Part shown: positions 44,366 through 54,853 of the stretch, piece after piece
How the letters are laid out: every line of letters starts with the position of its first letter
Numbering within the stretch: the stretch's first letter is position 1
Notes under the pieces: generated by a model
Seen by the model: only the letters and a program-made list of their open reading frames with translations
Database searches by the model: none
Told to the model about the DNA's origin: nothing
DNA from: Metallyticus violacea
Taxonomy: Eukaryota > Arthropoda > Insecta > Mantodea > Metallyticidae
Reading direction: 5' to 3'
DNA: 64,000 nucleotides
Assembly: GCA_030762175.1 (NCBI GenBank)
Contig: CM060834.1
Coordinates: 25,866,501 to 25,930,500, forward strand
Translations under genes and position numbers: made by a program

Positions 44366-45094
44366 CTCTGGTGATATCTATTTCCAAGTTGTTTGTCCAT
44401 TATCAAGTTTGAAGTTTGTGGGTGTACCACCTTCAATTTTTTCTAGGTTAATGGTGGAAATTTAACACAAAGATATTGAAAGAACTCACTGTATTTATCC
44501 CGGGTTTTAACAAAGTTCACAACTTTTATACTGCAGTTTTCGAACCAAAACAAACATTTTCGTATTCATCTTTAAAATAACAGTGTATGCCACAGTAATG
44601 GAAAGATGGATGTTTTCATTATGAAGCAAAACGCCTTTAATACTTTTCTAAGATGAATTTATGATCAACCTCCACTCTTTGGGAGTGTAGTTTATGTCAA
44701 TGGATATGGCTTTCTCTCTATTGAAGGAAGCACATTCTTTGACATTTAAGTATTACATTTGCAATCATTATTGTCCTATCTTGCAAACAATTTTACACAG
44801 AAATAACAATGCTTTACAATATTACGAAAAATATTAAAAAATTAAACTACAATTATGAAAAATTCTGACGTTGTACATAAAAAAGATATTTTTATAACCA
44901 GCATGAATTTCTGATTCAGAAAAAATGTTTTTTTTTTTTTCAAAACAACAAAACCATGCATACCAGTGTAATGGTAGGAGAGGATAGAGAGGGGAATATT
45001 CAGGTGATATAGCAATACTTTTTAAGAATGACTTGACAAGGCTCACGCAGGTAGTAGAGGTGAATCAAAAGAGGTAATTTGTTTACATTGTAAT

Positions 45095-45720
45095 TTAGCA
45101 AACGTTATGTTGAACTTTGTGTTCTGGCGTAATATCGTTCGCTAGCCTCATCCCAATATGCTAATTCTGACCTTTTCACAGATCTAGCTTAAGTGTTAAT
45201 AGACTTAAATGGAAGGTTTCCACAAACAGAACTAATCCTCATGGGTGATTTTAATGCAAGAATCGAAGAGATAACATAGCAACAGACAGAGATATAGACG
45301 TTTGTAGAGGGCAATCGGATCAAGCAAAGATCGCGTTTTAATGGCTAATGGTAGGGAGTTACTCTCTCCTTGTGAGGCATTTAAATTGGAACTTCAGAAG
45401 GATGGACGGGATATTAACAGGGAACTAAACTTTATAAACGAAAACGGGGGGGGGGTGCTATACATTATATAGTCCGTTCGCAAGGCTTAATACAGTTTAT
45501 TAAGAATTTTGAAATCACAGACAGAATCTAATCACATCATTTTCCATTACAGCTAAGATTGAAATTCACCCCAAGTGTTCAAACAGCAAGGATAAACACA
45601 GTGTTAATCGGAAAACGAATTTTTCTTATTTTAAAATGAAGCTGGAGAGAAGAAGGGAGACTAGAATATTTGGATATAGATTAGACAGTGCTATAGTAGA
45701 ATCTGATATCTTGGGGAAAA
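45095..45720 (+). pseudogene. LINE AP-endonuclease domain remnant
   Basis: Reads LILMGDFNARIEEIT (about 45231-45275; the GDFNAR block of APE-type endonucleases), SRFNG--G, a YIDYV-like segment near 45467 and an SDHI-F segment near 45530-45545, which are the late endonuclease blocks. Frames shift several times. No reverse transcriptase follows, so it is an isolated fragment. Confidence 0.65.
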
Positions 45721-46067
45721 GGGGAGGGAAATCATGACACGTCTAACGTACACTCTGCAATGAGCGGATAGCAACATGGTAATAAGAGTAAAAACAAGGC
45801 TTACCCTTACAGATAGACGATCCTGGTGCACTAGCTGCGTCTCCTTGAGAAAACCCAATTCCAAGGCATGACTTCATTGATGTGCAGAATTTGTAGTATG
45901 ATTTCAACAAATGCAGACGGATATAATAGTAGATAGTAATAGAAACAATCAACCGTACGCCAAAAATAACTTTGTGAGAAGACGCTAGTAGCTAATGACA
46001 TTCAAAACACAGCGAAATCAAATGGGAAACTGTAATGTAATAATGTAAATAAAATAACAATGATATG

Positions 46068-46292
46068 GGAAAAGGCATGCACTTTTAACACTATGAGTTT
46101 TGCATGTATTCCAAACTGAATAAGAGAGATCTTTCTTAATTTGGAAAAGGCATGCACTTTAAACACTATGAGTTTTGCATGTATTCCAAACTGAATAAGA
46201 GAGATCTTTCTTAATTTGGAAAAGGCATGCACTTTAAACACTATGAGTTTTGCATGTATTCCAAACTGAATAAGAGAGATCTTTCTTAATTT
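46068..46292 (+). repeat. Tandem repeat, 3 x 75 bp
   Basis: Three consecutive 75-bp units starting at 46068, 46143 and 46218, each beginning GGAAAAGGCATGCACTTT. Unit 1 differs from the others at about one position. Because 75 is a multiple of three, the minus strand keeps an open frame of 25-residue repeats (46002-46241), which is probably incidental. Confidence 0.95.
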
Positions 46293-46310
46293 GAGGTAGC
46301 TCTAATGACC

Positions 46311-46455
46311 CCATCTTGCAGCAAAGAAAGCATGTATATATTGGCTTCCGTTGTATCAGACTTTGCATGGGAATGCGTTGTCATGGTTTCTTTTCCATCT
46401 TGCAGCAAAGAAAGCGTGACGTTGGCTTCCATTGTATCGGACTTTGGGCATGGGC
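46311..46455 (+). repeat. Tandem duplication, about 84-bp period
   Basis: CCATCTTGCAGCAAAGAAAG recurs at 46311 and 46395, followed in both by TTGGCTTCC-TTGTATC-GACTTTG, with a short internal deletion in the second unit. Directly follows the 75-bp array. Confidence 0.85.
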
Positions 46456-46611
46456 ACTTGTTCATTTTGGATGCGAACTGCGGCTAATGTTGCCTTTAAG
46501 AATGCTCTGTGACACTTTCTAATTCACATTTCACGTTAATAGGCGAATATGGAAATCCCGCAGGCGGGCTTTAACAAACCAATTGCACATTTCACAGTGA
46601 TAGGTGTAAGA

Positions 46612-46832
46612 ATGTTGTCTTTTTAGAAGAGACGCGATAACATTCTACTATTATAGAGACATGCTGTCTTAGATTGCTACTGTATTCATATTCCCTCTCA
46701 TATTCCAGGCATACGAACTTCCACACTAACACTTCTGACTCACACTCCACGCTAACAGACAAACACGAGAAAAGAAGAAAAAATAATACAGCTGTCTTTT
46801 TAGAAGAGGTGTGATAACATTTACAACTCCGA
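46612..46832 (+). repeat. Dispersed direct repeat pair
   Basis: GTCTTTTTAGAAGAG followed by GATAACATT occurs at about 46617-46645 and 46794-46822, separated by about 177 bp. It seems part of the same locally repetitive block as the two arrays upstream. Confidence 0.7.
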
Positions 46833-47109
46833 ACTAGCAATTTCTAACCGAACTGCCTGCTATTCGGGACTGCAGAATTCGGTTTTCTCCGCTGCCGTTC
46901 GTGAAAGGAGCATGATTAGTGCACCAGAGCCGTCCCGCCTGTCTGTAAGGTTAAATAAAACAAAGAGTATGGGAAATAAATGTCGGTACAACAAAACAAG
47001 TACGAATGTATTTTAGATATAGAGCAAATGTCATTTATCACTCTTCTCGCTTGTCATCCATTATAATTCGAAATATTTTAATGCAGTATTAATGAACTTT
47101 CCTTTAGAA

Positions 47110-47168
47110 TGAAAAAATACATTAATGTATATATAATGTATATAATGTATATAAAATGTATATAAATT
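47110..47168 (+). repeat. AATGTATAT-type short tandem repeat
   Basis: Four imperfect units of ATGTATATA with 10-13 bp spacing. Confidence 0.8.
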
Positions 47169-47199
47169 AAATTAGTGATTAGTGATTTCATACTTGGAA

Positions 47200-47272
47200 G
47201 AAAGCACAGTAGCTCAGTTGATTAAAGCAGAATTCTGAAGATCCGTAGTTCGAATTCCGGCCATGACCCGAA
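47200..47272 (+). repeat. tRNA-like sequence (tRNA pseudogene or SINE head)
   Basis: AGTAGCTCAGTTGATTAAAGC is a good A box / D-arm and TAGTTCGAATTCCGG a good B box / T-arm with normal spacing. The acceptor stem does not pair convincingly, so a functional tRNA is unlikely. Confidence 0.5.
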
Positions 47273-47409
47273 ATTTTTAAGTCTGAATCTTCCTTTCCAC
47301 TGTATTCATTATGCCATGACAGTAATAACACAAAACTCTTATTAATTCTTTGAAATAAAAAAGCATGTGCAGAAAGGTTAATTATGACTTCTGTTATGCT
47401 CGGCAAACA

Positions 47410-49900
47410 TAAGTAGCGTAAGATCGTATTTAAATTTGAACATAAGAATTAAAATAAAACTCCCTTACTTCCCTGGGAGTGGAAAAATAAAAACTGATGT
47501 TTTTTTAATTTTTATTTAGACATTTTTATAGATTAATTTTTCGCTACTGCAAAAATAAAAAAATACAAATATTAATGCAGAACATTTTCTAACCTCTATT
47601 AAAGGTGAAAACCGTAGTTTTGGATCATTTTAAGTGCACAGTTTCCATAATTTTATTTCCACATAATGCAGCAAATGCTTATATATTTGCACTAAACCTT
47701 CAGTGATTGAAGTATTGATTGCAAAATATCTAAATTAGTATTAAACAAAACAAGAGCGGATTTTAATTCTTATCTCCCTCGTTTTGTGGCAAACGCTGAT
47801 GCTAATTGCTATTTTCAGAACATATTTCAAAATTAAACTCCAGTTCACCGCAGATAATCATAGAATATCTTACAGCTATTATACTGTATCCTTCTCTTAC
47901 TAGTAATTAAAACAGCAACAACAATCAATATTCAATTTTCTACAATTGTAATTTCAGTATGTGTATTGTTATATAAAACGGCATGGGAACCGAAACAGTA
48001 GAAAAATTAACAGCTTAACGCAAGAAAATAAAAATGCAAACAAAATTAGTTCTACGACTGGGAGATACCTAGTAGCATTACTGCGGTATTTGGATTCAAA
48101 CTTTCCGTGAACCTCGAAATTAAAAGTCTGCTTTCTATATAATTATTTTTCATGCATTCACGTTACGCGCTCCGCCAACAGTTACAACGTACTTAAAGAT
48201 CACTACAGAAAATAATCAACTTCATTAAAATTGGCTTATACCTGTTATCATGTTTTCAAAATCCATGCTTTATTGCCATTTCACTCAAAGTATGTATAGA
48301 TGTACCTCTAATAGCATCAATCGGAAGATAATGGAATACGTATTTGAAAACAATGTAATAATCAATGTAACAATGCTGCACTAAAATAAATTATTATTAG
48401 GCCCTACTCATAATGAAAATTAAACGTAAACACAATAAAACAAGACGTAACAGGTAAACTTAGTAGTATGTTGGCATTCACAATGAAAGACGCAAACGTA
48501 CGTATTGGGAAAAAAATAAATAAATAAGAAATAAAATAAATGTATAAAATAAAAAAATAAGAACAAGCCAAGATCAACTAACAGCTGATTGAAAACGACT
48601 GCTTCTAAGCAGGCGGCGGTAGCGTTTATGCATATGCAAAGTGCAGTAACTAATTTGCTTGGAGTAATATAAGCAAGGATAGCTTTCTATAATGTAATTA
48701 ATATTTTGTTCATTGACCCATTCTGTCTTAAGCGCCATTGATCTTCAGCTCTAGAAACAGAGCAGCTGCGTTCTGATTGGCTGGTTTCTTAAGTTTAAGT
48801 TAAACGTAGACGAAAAACATGGGATATAGGAAGCTTCTAAGTTTACGTCTAATTGTACATTTATTGTAATATTTACGTGATTCATTATGAATGGTAACAT
48901 TACAAACATAGCATCTAATTTTTTACGTTTAATTTTCACTGTAAGTGGGACCTTATATACTTCAATTTGCTTACGACTTTGTGTTTCCTGTTTTACAAAA
49001 TAGGATGAAACACTTAAAATTGCCGTCTCAAATATCTACTATACTGTTACTGTTATTGATGAGTAGATTTCGTTAGATTTAAGGACACATGAAGGCTCAC
49101 AAACCAAGCTTATAGGGAATTAATAATGATTAGAAAAAAGTACTATAATGGGCGAAAATTAATATTTTTAAACAATTGAGTAAGCATACACGCAGTTTTC
49201 AGGTCTAATACAGTTAGTTTTATATATAAAAGATGCAATAAATCATTAATAATCCTTAATTAAAGGATTAAAATTATAAAATTATAATAATTCCTAATTC
49301 ACTTCTACTGCGTATACATTCCAAGTAATAAATATAATTCCATCAGGGTTGAAGGTTTTTTTAAATTAAAGGTATTATTAAGTAGTAAAAGAAAGAAGAT
49401 TAATAAGGGTGATTAAAAACAGGATAATTTTATCAACATTTGTATAATCTACTGTATATGCTGTTTCAAAACTTGTATAATTCATACACATGTTAATTAG
49501 TAAAAACTTGTTTAACTCCATTCACATTGTGTTTATATAATGTTTGCTTCCAGAACTCTTGTAATCCGAACATAGAAATGAAGGTTATTTTCTGTGTTGA
49601 GAAAGTAATGAAATAAGGAGAAATTCGCCAACATGTTTGTATTTTGATGCTGGTATTATTGACTGTATGCTACAAGGCGCCAAATGTGCGAACTAGAACG
49701 AATTCCCTCCATTTATTTTCAGATGTTTCAGTAAGAAGCACATTGTTGTATTTGTGAAGCATTCAGCATTTCCCTAAAAACACTTTATACATGTAACTGA
49801 CCTAGCGCTTCTTACAGAAACAATATGAAAATAAGTCGTAGGAATTGGTTTTCATTGGTTTTAGTTCACGCATTTGACGCCTTGTACGTACAGTCAATAA
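47410..49900. other. No recognised feature
   Basis: AT-rich region with no repeat copy, transposase or tRNA-like match. A weak B-box-like GGATTCAAACTTTCC lies near 48093. Confidence 0.4.
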
Positions 49901-49910
49901 CAACAACAGC

Positions 49911-49957
<47 letters not shown>
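49911..49957 (+). repeat. (AAT)n microsatellite
   Basis: About 15 uninterrupted AAT units. Confidence 0.95.
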
Positions 49958-50076
49958 GCACAATCATGTTGGTAAATTTTAACTTATTTCATTGGATTTT
50001 CTTTTCAAAAAGCAGAAAATTATTTTTATATACAGCCTTGTCTTCCACTTGATTATTAAAGGTTTTATCTATTTAT

Positions 50077-50080
<4 letters not shown>

Positions 50081-50159
<79 letters not shown>
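50081..50159 (+). repeat. (CT)n(AT)n compound microsatellite
   Basis: About 20 CT units pass directly into about 19 AT units. Confidence 0.95.
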
Positions 50160-50163
<4 letters not shown>

Positions 50164-50280
50164 TAAAACTACTTCATTAATTTGATTCTAAGTAACTGAT
50201 CAAACTTTAGAATCCCCCTTACTTTCGCTGGTACTGCAACAGAACACAGTCATGTTGATTTTGCGTTTATTCATGTAGTT

Positions 50281-50403
50281 ATGGTGTGCTGCTCTGCACC
50301 AAATTGCTCAAATAATTCCGCCAGAGGAGTCCGCATATTTCGGTTTCCTTCTCATCATTGCAGAAGGACAATTTGGCTTCAAAATTGTACGCAAGATATA
50401 TGA
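50281..50403 (+). CDS. Short THAP-like zinc finger reading frame, 40 codons
   Basis: An ATG at 50281 opens a 40-codon frame beginning MVCCSAPNCSNNSARGVRIF and continuing RFPSHHCRRTIWLQN. This matches the start of THAP domains: C-x4-C near the N-terminus, then F-RFP and a later invariant Trp. A stop (TGA at 50401) cuts it before the C-x2-H half, so it is either a truncated pseudogene, for instance of a P-element-like or THAP gene, or a first coding exon with an unrecognised donor. No downstream THAP half was found within 1 kb. Confidence 0.5.
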   Translation: MVCCSAPNCSNNSARGVRIFRFPSHHCRRTIWLQNCTQDI

Positions 50404-50409
50404 GATCCT

Positions 50410-50985
50410 ACATCTATACTATTCAGACCTTGTGAGATTAGTTATTCCTTTGGTTTTAATTTTTTATGTTGTCTTACTAATATACACATTTTAGTCATTA
50501 ATGAAGTTTTAGAGCTGGTGAAAATTAAAAATTTTTCAAACATTAAAGGATATCCAATAAAAATAGTCAGCGATTTTTTATAGCTGACTATGGTTCTTAC
50601 TTGAATTTAAACCATCAATACTATGAAGTTCCTAGTTCTAATCTCAGAGCTACTCAATATTGAAATGTTTACTGCACTGATTTAAATCCACACTTTTTGT
50701 AATGACCTTATTGGGTACCTATATAAGTAATGTACTCGTAACTTGATCATTACTGGTACACTTTGAGGAAAGTCATTGGGAACATCAAAGGGCAGATAGG
50801 AAAATGTTAAAGCCCAATGCAACCATTGCAGTACTTAATGTATCATATCCTAAAAACTCCTTTTAGAGAAAGTCTAGATGTTAAGTATGCGCGTTAAATT
50901 ATCACCAGGAGGTTATTTTAAAAGCTGAATTAATTTTATTATTGATCTACAGAAAAATGACAGCAACGGTAGAAAAAAAAAGTGA
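50410..50985. other. No recognised feature
   Basis: Contains a 9-bp hairpin ATAGTCAGC/GCTGACTAT (50563-50571 and 50583-50591). No coding match. Confidence 0.4.
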
Positions 50986-50989
50986 AATT

Positions 50990-51625
50990 TATACTCCCCA
51001 TTAACGTAAATATACCGTTGATATCTTCATAGCAATTTCATTATTGCGTGGCGAAACTGTTTTGGAGTCGCCATTCGTGGGCGCTGCCTGAATTTCCTCG
51101 TTGCTGCCGGGCTTTTCGCCTAGCAGCGAATCCTTCATGTTGTCGAATAAGACATGATCAGGTGGAGCAAGATTCGACACACCAATGAACCCCAGGGAAG
51201 TGAAATTATCGGCCGAGGTGTTGCTAGTCATGTGGGAGAAACATTCCTGTCGACCACTTCCCTTTCGCTGTTGCTGAATCATCCGTGTAACGAACTCAAC
51301 CTCCCTGTTGACAGTCGTTCCTTGAGGAAGTCAGTTCATTAGCAAGTTATACCCAGTGTCCCAAAACACAGTGATCATCTGCTTTAATTCAGATGGAGCA
51401 GCACAAAATTTCTTGGGCCGGAGACTCCCTGGATGTCTTCATCCAGTAGTGAAGATAGACTTCAACCTTTTTGTTCTCCTGTGCCTGTGTTTATTCCCGC
51501 GGAACCCACTGCGCTCGCCTTTTCACATATAAATCGTCATGAATAATGATGCGCCCGAGGTTTGCCTGACTTTTCAGTTCATCTAAGGTTAGGCGCGTAT
51601 CAGTCATAATCAGTTCAGACACAAC
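50990..51625 (-). pseudogene. Mariner-like transposase, internally deleted
   Basis: The minus-strand N-terminal part reads MITDTRLTLDELKSQANLGR (about 51555-51615) and DDLYVK--AQWVPRE (second HTH and ARWVP linker). After scrambled sequence, the open frame 51001-51282 gives NLAPPDHVLFDNMKDSLLGE (about 51105-51165; family DLAPSDYHLF--MKD-L-G), SNEEIQAA and SKTVSPRNNEI. The catalytic core between is missing. Confidence 0.75.
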
Positions 51626-51695
51626 CTCAATATTTCAAAGCCACTATCTACACAACTATAGGATGACGCTCTAACTGTCTGAGCTATCATGCCGT
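51622..51695 (-). repeat. tRNA-like sequence
   Basis: The minus strand reads GGCATGATAGCTCAGACAGT then TAGAGCGTC, a clear A box / D-arm. The B-box side (GGCTTTGAAATATTG) is decayed. Adjacent to the mariner remnant but apparently independent. Confidence 0.4.
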
Positions 51696-51699
51696 TGTA

Positions 51700-53400
51700 C
51701 TTGGAATCTTTTAGCTATATCTGTGCAAGTCACTACCTTCGGCTCTCTCCGCTGTCGCTCGAGGCTGCATCCAGCACCCAGAAGCAGGAGTTATTTGCGT
51801 CCTGCGCGTATGGACAAATGATGTGTTAAAGCGTAGAAACATTTAAATAGGAAAATAATATGAACGAAGATAATGGTTGACAGCTCCAAAACGTCTTGAA
51901 AGCATTGTTAACAGAACGCACCACCATAGTCATCTAACGACAACGGGGACCAAGCCGGCTGTGTATTCTCACGCCGCTCTCAGATGTAAAAGCGAGCAGT
52001 ACACGGTTGACAACAATTAACCTCAGAACTAGCTCACAACAATTTGGGCGAAACGTCGGCAATCAACACCGAGATGCGGCTTTCTCTGGAAGTTCAAGGC
52101 ACTTAAAAATAGTTTTTTTTTGTACGCCTTTTCTTTCATGCTCAAACAGTACAGTTGTGAATAGCCCTTGTAACTATGCCAAATTACTGAGCATAGAAGA
52201 CAGAGGACAATAATAAGTCTATAAAAAAAATTATTTTTAACAATGCAAATAAATACATGCTAACTATTTATCTATATGGTTTTCACAAAATCTTTATTTT
52301 ACAGCTATAAGAGTAATAAAAAATGAATTACTTAACCATTAGCGACCTTTTGAAGTTCGTAGCGATTCCTTACCTGAAACAAACAAGGAAAAGTTGTGAA
52401 CACCTTCCTTACTATGTAAATCCAACAAAGCAAATGTTACAAATGAGATTTAGAGAAAAAAATTCATGTAAACGCATTTTTTACAGTCGCATATTACAAC
52501 GAGTAAACTTAGTAATTTTAATATTTATGACTTTCTTAATTAAAATAGTTTTTGTGCGTGTTTAGGCCTTTTTCCGGCGTTATTCATGAAAAATTCGCAT
52601 CTGAAGGCTTTTCTCTTTATTAGTACATATGTACTCTTTATTTTGAATTTTTATCCACATTTAAGAGAATTTTTACAAAATTTTTGGAGTATTTCAACTT
52701 TTCTGTTGATAACACTGATTGACAGTAATGTTTTCTTTTCTCGGGTATTTAATTGCAGCTGTTAAGCTTGGTAGTTAAAAGAGAACTGTGAGCAGTTTAA
52801 AATTATTGTGAATGTTTTACTGGAGTCAGTTTTATGACTCCAGTAAAGAGTTAAAAACAAAGAGTTTATTAGGTAAGTTAGGGATATAGTGCACTGTGAC
52901 TGTTGCAATAAAGAGGTAAACTTAAAAGTGATTAGGGGATGGAAAATTGTTCAAGTGAATCACACACTGCAAAATGTAGAAACAAAAATCATCTACAACC
53001 CAATATGTTCAGTATGGAATACTTCTCCTGTACCTGAACTACTTTTTGGTAGGGGCTAAAATATCGCTGGAAATTTTTATTAATCCAACTTAAAACCTTT
53101 CTAGATAAATGCACAAAATGATGTTCCACATCCCTGGACATTGTGAAATAAATACGTTCGCAGTTTGTACACTGTAGGTTGTAGACTCATGCAATTTTTT
53201 ACAAAAAGTGCCTCATTTTAGACATCACTATGAAAGTACATAAAAATAAAATAACTTTTTGATTTTGGATAATATTGTATCATCAAAATAATTAAAGAAG
53301 AACATTTCTTTCGTTTATATTTTGATATGTAGGAGTGAGATCAAATTCGGTAAGAGTTGGAAAATTTTAATACATGGACTATTGATGATACCCCTGACTC
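51700..53400. other. No recognised gene; one perfect hairpin
   Basis: Short ORFs at 52007-52213 and 52323-52565 (plus) show no domain. A perfect 12-bp inverted repeat TTACTGGAGTCA/TGACTCCAGTAA with a 6-nt loop lies at 52817-52846. Confidence 0.45.
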
Positions 53401-53410
53401 TATGCAACAG

Positions 53411-53555
53411 TCGGTCCTGGTGGTCTAGTGGTAACCGCACTTGCCCCATAAACCCAAGATCGAGGGTTCAATCCCGGCCAGGACCGATGGTTATTTTCAG
53501 GCGTAAAAACCCTAAATATGGCTTCCCTCGGAAGGGTGGTAAAGCCTGTGAAGCT
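53411..53555 (+). repeat. SINE-A copy with best-kept tRNA head, 3'-truncated
   Basis: The head at 53413-53485 is 73 nt and keeps pairing acceptor-like ends (GGTCCTGG and CCAGGACC), an A box TGGTCTAGTGG and B box GGTTCAATCCC, resembling Glu/Asp/Gly-type tRNAs. The anticodon arm does not fold properly. The body continues GGCGTAAAAACCCTAAATATGG and breaks off near 53555, so the 3' half was lost after insertion. Confidence 0.88.
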
Positions 53556-53611
53556 GTGAGCATTTTAAATGCGGAATTGTGTTAGGTAAAATACATAAAA
53601 AATAAAAATTT

Positions 53612-54655
53612 GTCAAGCAGGAGCTGCGTAAACTAAGCGAATTCCTCAGTAAGTCGAATTTGAGAAGGGCATTACAGAGCGCCAGAGCAAAGAAATTGCC
53701 GCTAGAGGGCTTTCAGATACACCCTCACTCCTAATAGCCCCATTTCCCTGATTTCCAAAAAAAATATTTTTCTTATTTTATTTAAAGTATAAATCGGGTT
53801 TGGTTACCAAAAAAAAAAAAAAACAAACAAATAAAAGAACTAAAAACTAAAAAACTTAAAAAAAAAATATATTGGTGCCTCTAGTGCGATTTTTAAATTG
53901 TGGGCTTCAGGTAAACCCCCAGTGTTAATAGGTTTGATTTCTCTGATTTTTAAGACTTTATTTTTTATTTTAGTGGCATATGCCGAGTTTATTTGCGAGA
54001 AAACAAAAATTGAAGCCTCTAGCGCAATTTAATTTTTCACTTTAGGTTAACCCTCAATTTAAAATTTCGGTTTTCAGGTATACCTCCACTCCTAATGGTT
54101 TCAGTTTCCTGGTTTTCGTTGTATTTAAATTGTATAAATCGAGCTTCGTTAGGAGAAATCAAATATTGGTGCCGCTAGAGCGATTTATAAATTTTAGATT
54201 TCAGGTGAACCCCACACCTAATAGTTTGATTTTTCTGATTTTCATATTTTTCTTATTTCATTTCAATAGCATATACGGAGTTTAGTTGCAAAAAAATGAA
54301 AAATGCAACCGCTAGAACGATTTTTATATTCTCGCTTTGTGTTAACCCCTACCCCAATGACCCAGTTTTGCTTTGTAACGAACTCGATTAATCGTTGTAT
54401 GCCGAGTTTCGTTGAGAAAAAAACAAAAATTGCAGTCGCTAGAGCATTAATAAAAAACACGCACGCACACGCACATTCATTGTAATTTTTATGTCTTGTA
54501 AGAGAATCGATGGAGATTTGATGACTTTTTTTTAAAAAAATTTTTTTCATATGTGTAAGTGCAATTCCTTCTGAATTCCCTAAACTTTACTATAATTGAT
54601 GTTTAGGTATATTGTAGCCAAATAATAAGTCAAGACAGTTCCATTGCTGCCAACT
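53612..54655 (+). repeat. Dispersed repeat family C, copy 2 (longest)
   Basis: Begins GTCAAGCAGGAGCTGCGTAA like copy 3. Contains six occurrences of the GC-CTAGAGCGATTT-type unit boundary (near 53697, 53874, 54014, 54170, 54308 and 54435), spaced about 127-177 bp. Two unit types alternate: one with TTTCAGGT-AACCCC---CTAATAG, one with CACTTTAGGTTAACCCC. Copies 1 and 3 have fewer units. Confidence 0.82.
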
Positions 54656-54853
54656 GATAGCACGGGAAGGAAATATAAAGGAAGTAAATTAAACTAAAAA
54701 GAGATAAGGAAAGTTTGATAAACTTCTCTATGTATGAAAACCTCGTCTTTAGTGATAATACTAGAGTAATCTACTGGAATAATTTCAATAAGCACTAGTG
54801 AGATTGTATCAATAAATCTGACACTTCCGCTCCAAATTTGGTGGCTATGCTTA

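Noticed and set aside
46002..46241. Minus-strand ORF encoding 25-residue repeats
   Set aside because: The repeat is explained by the 75-bp DNA tandem array, whose period happens to be a multiple of three.
53413..53485. Possible functional tRNA gene
   Set aside because: Acceptor ends pair and A/B boxes are present, but the anticodon arm does not fold and a SINE-A body follows.
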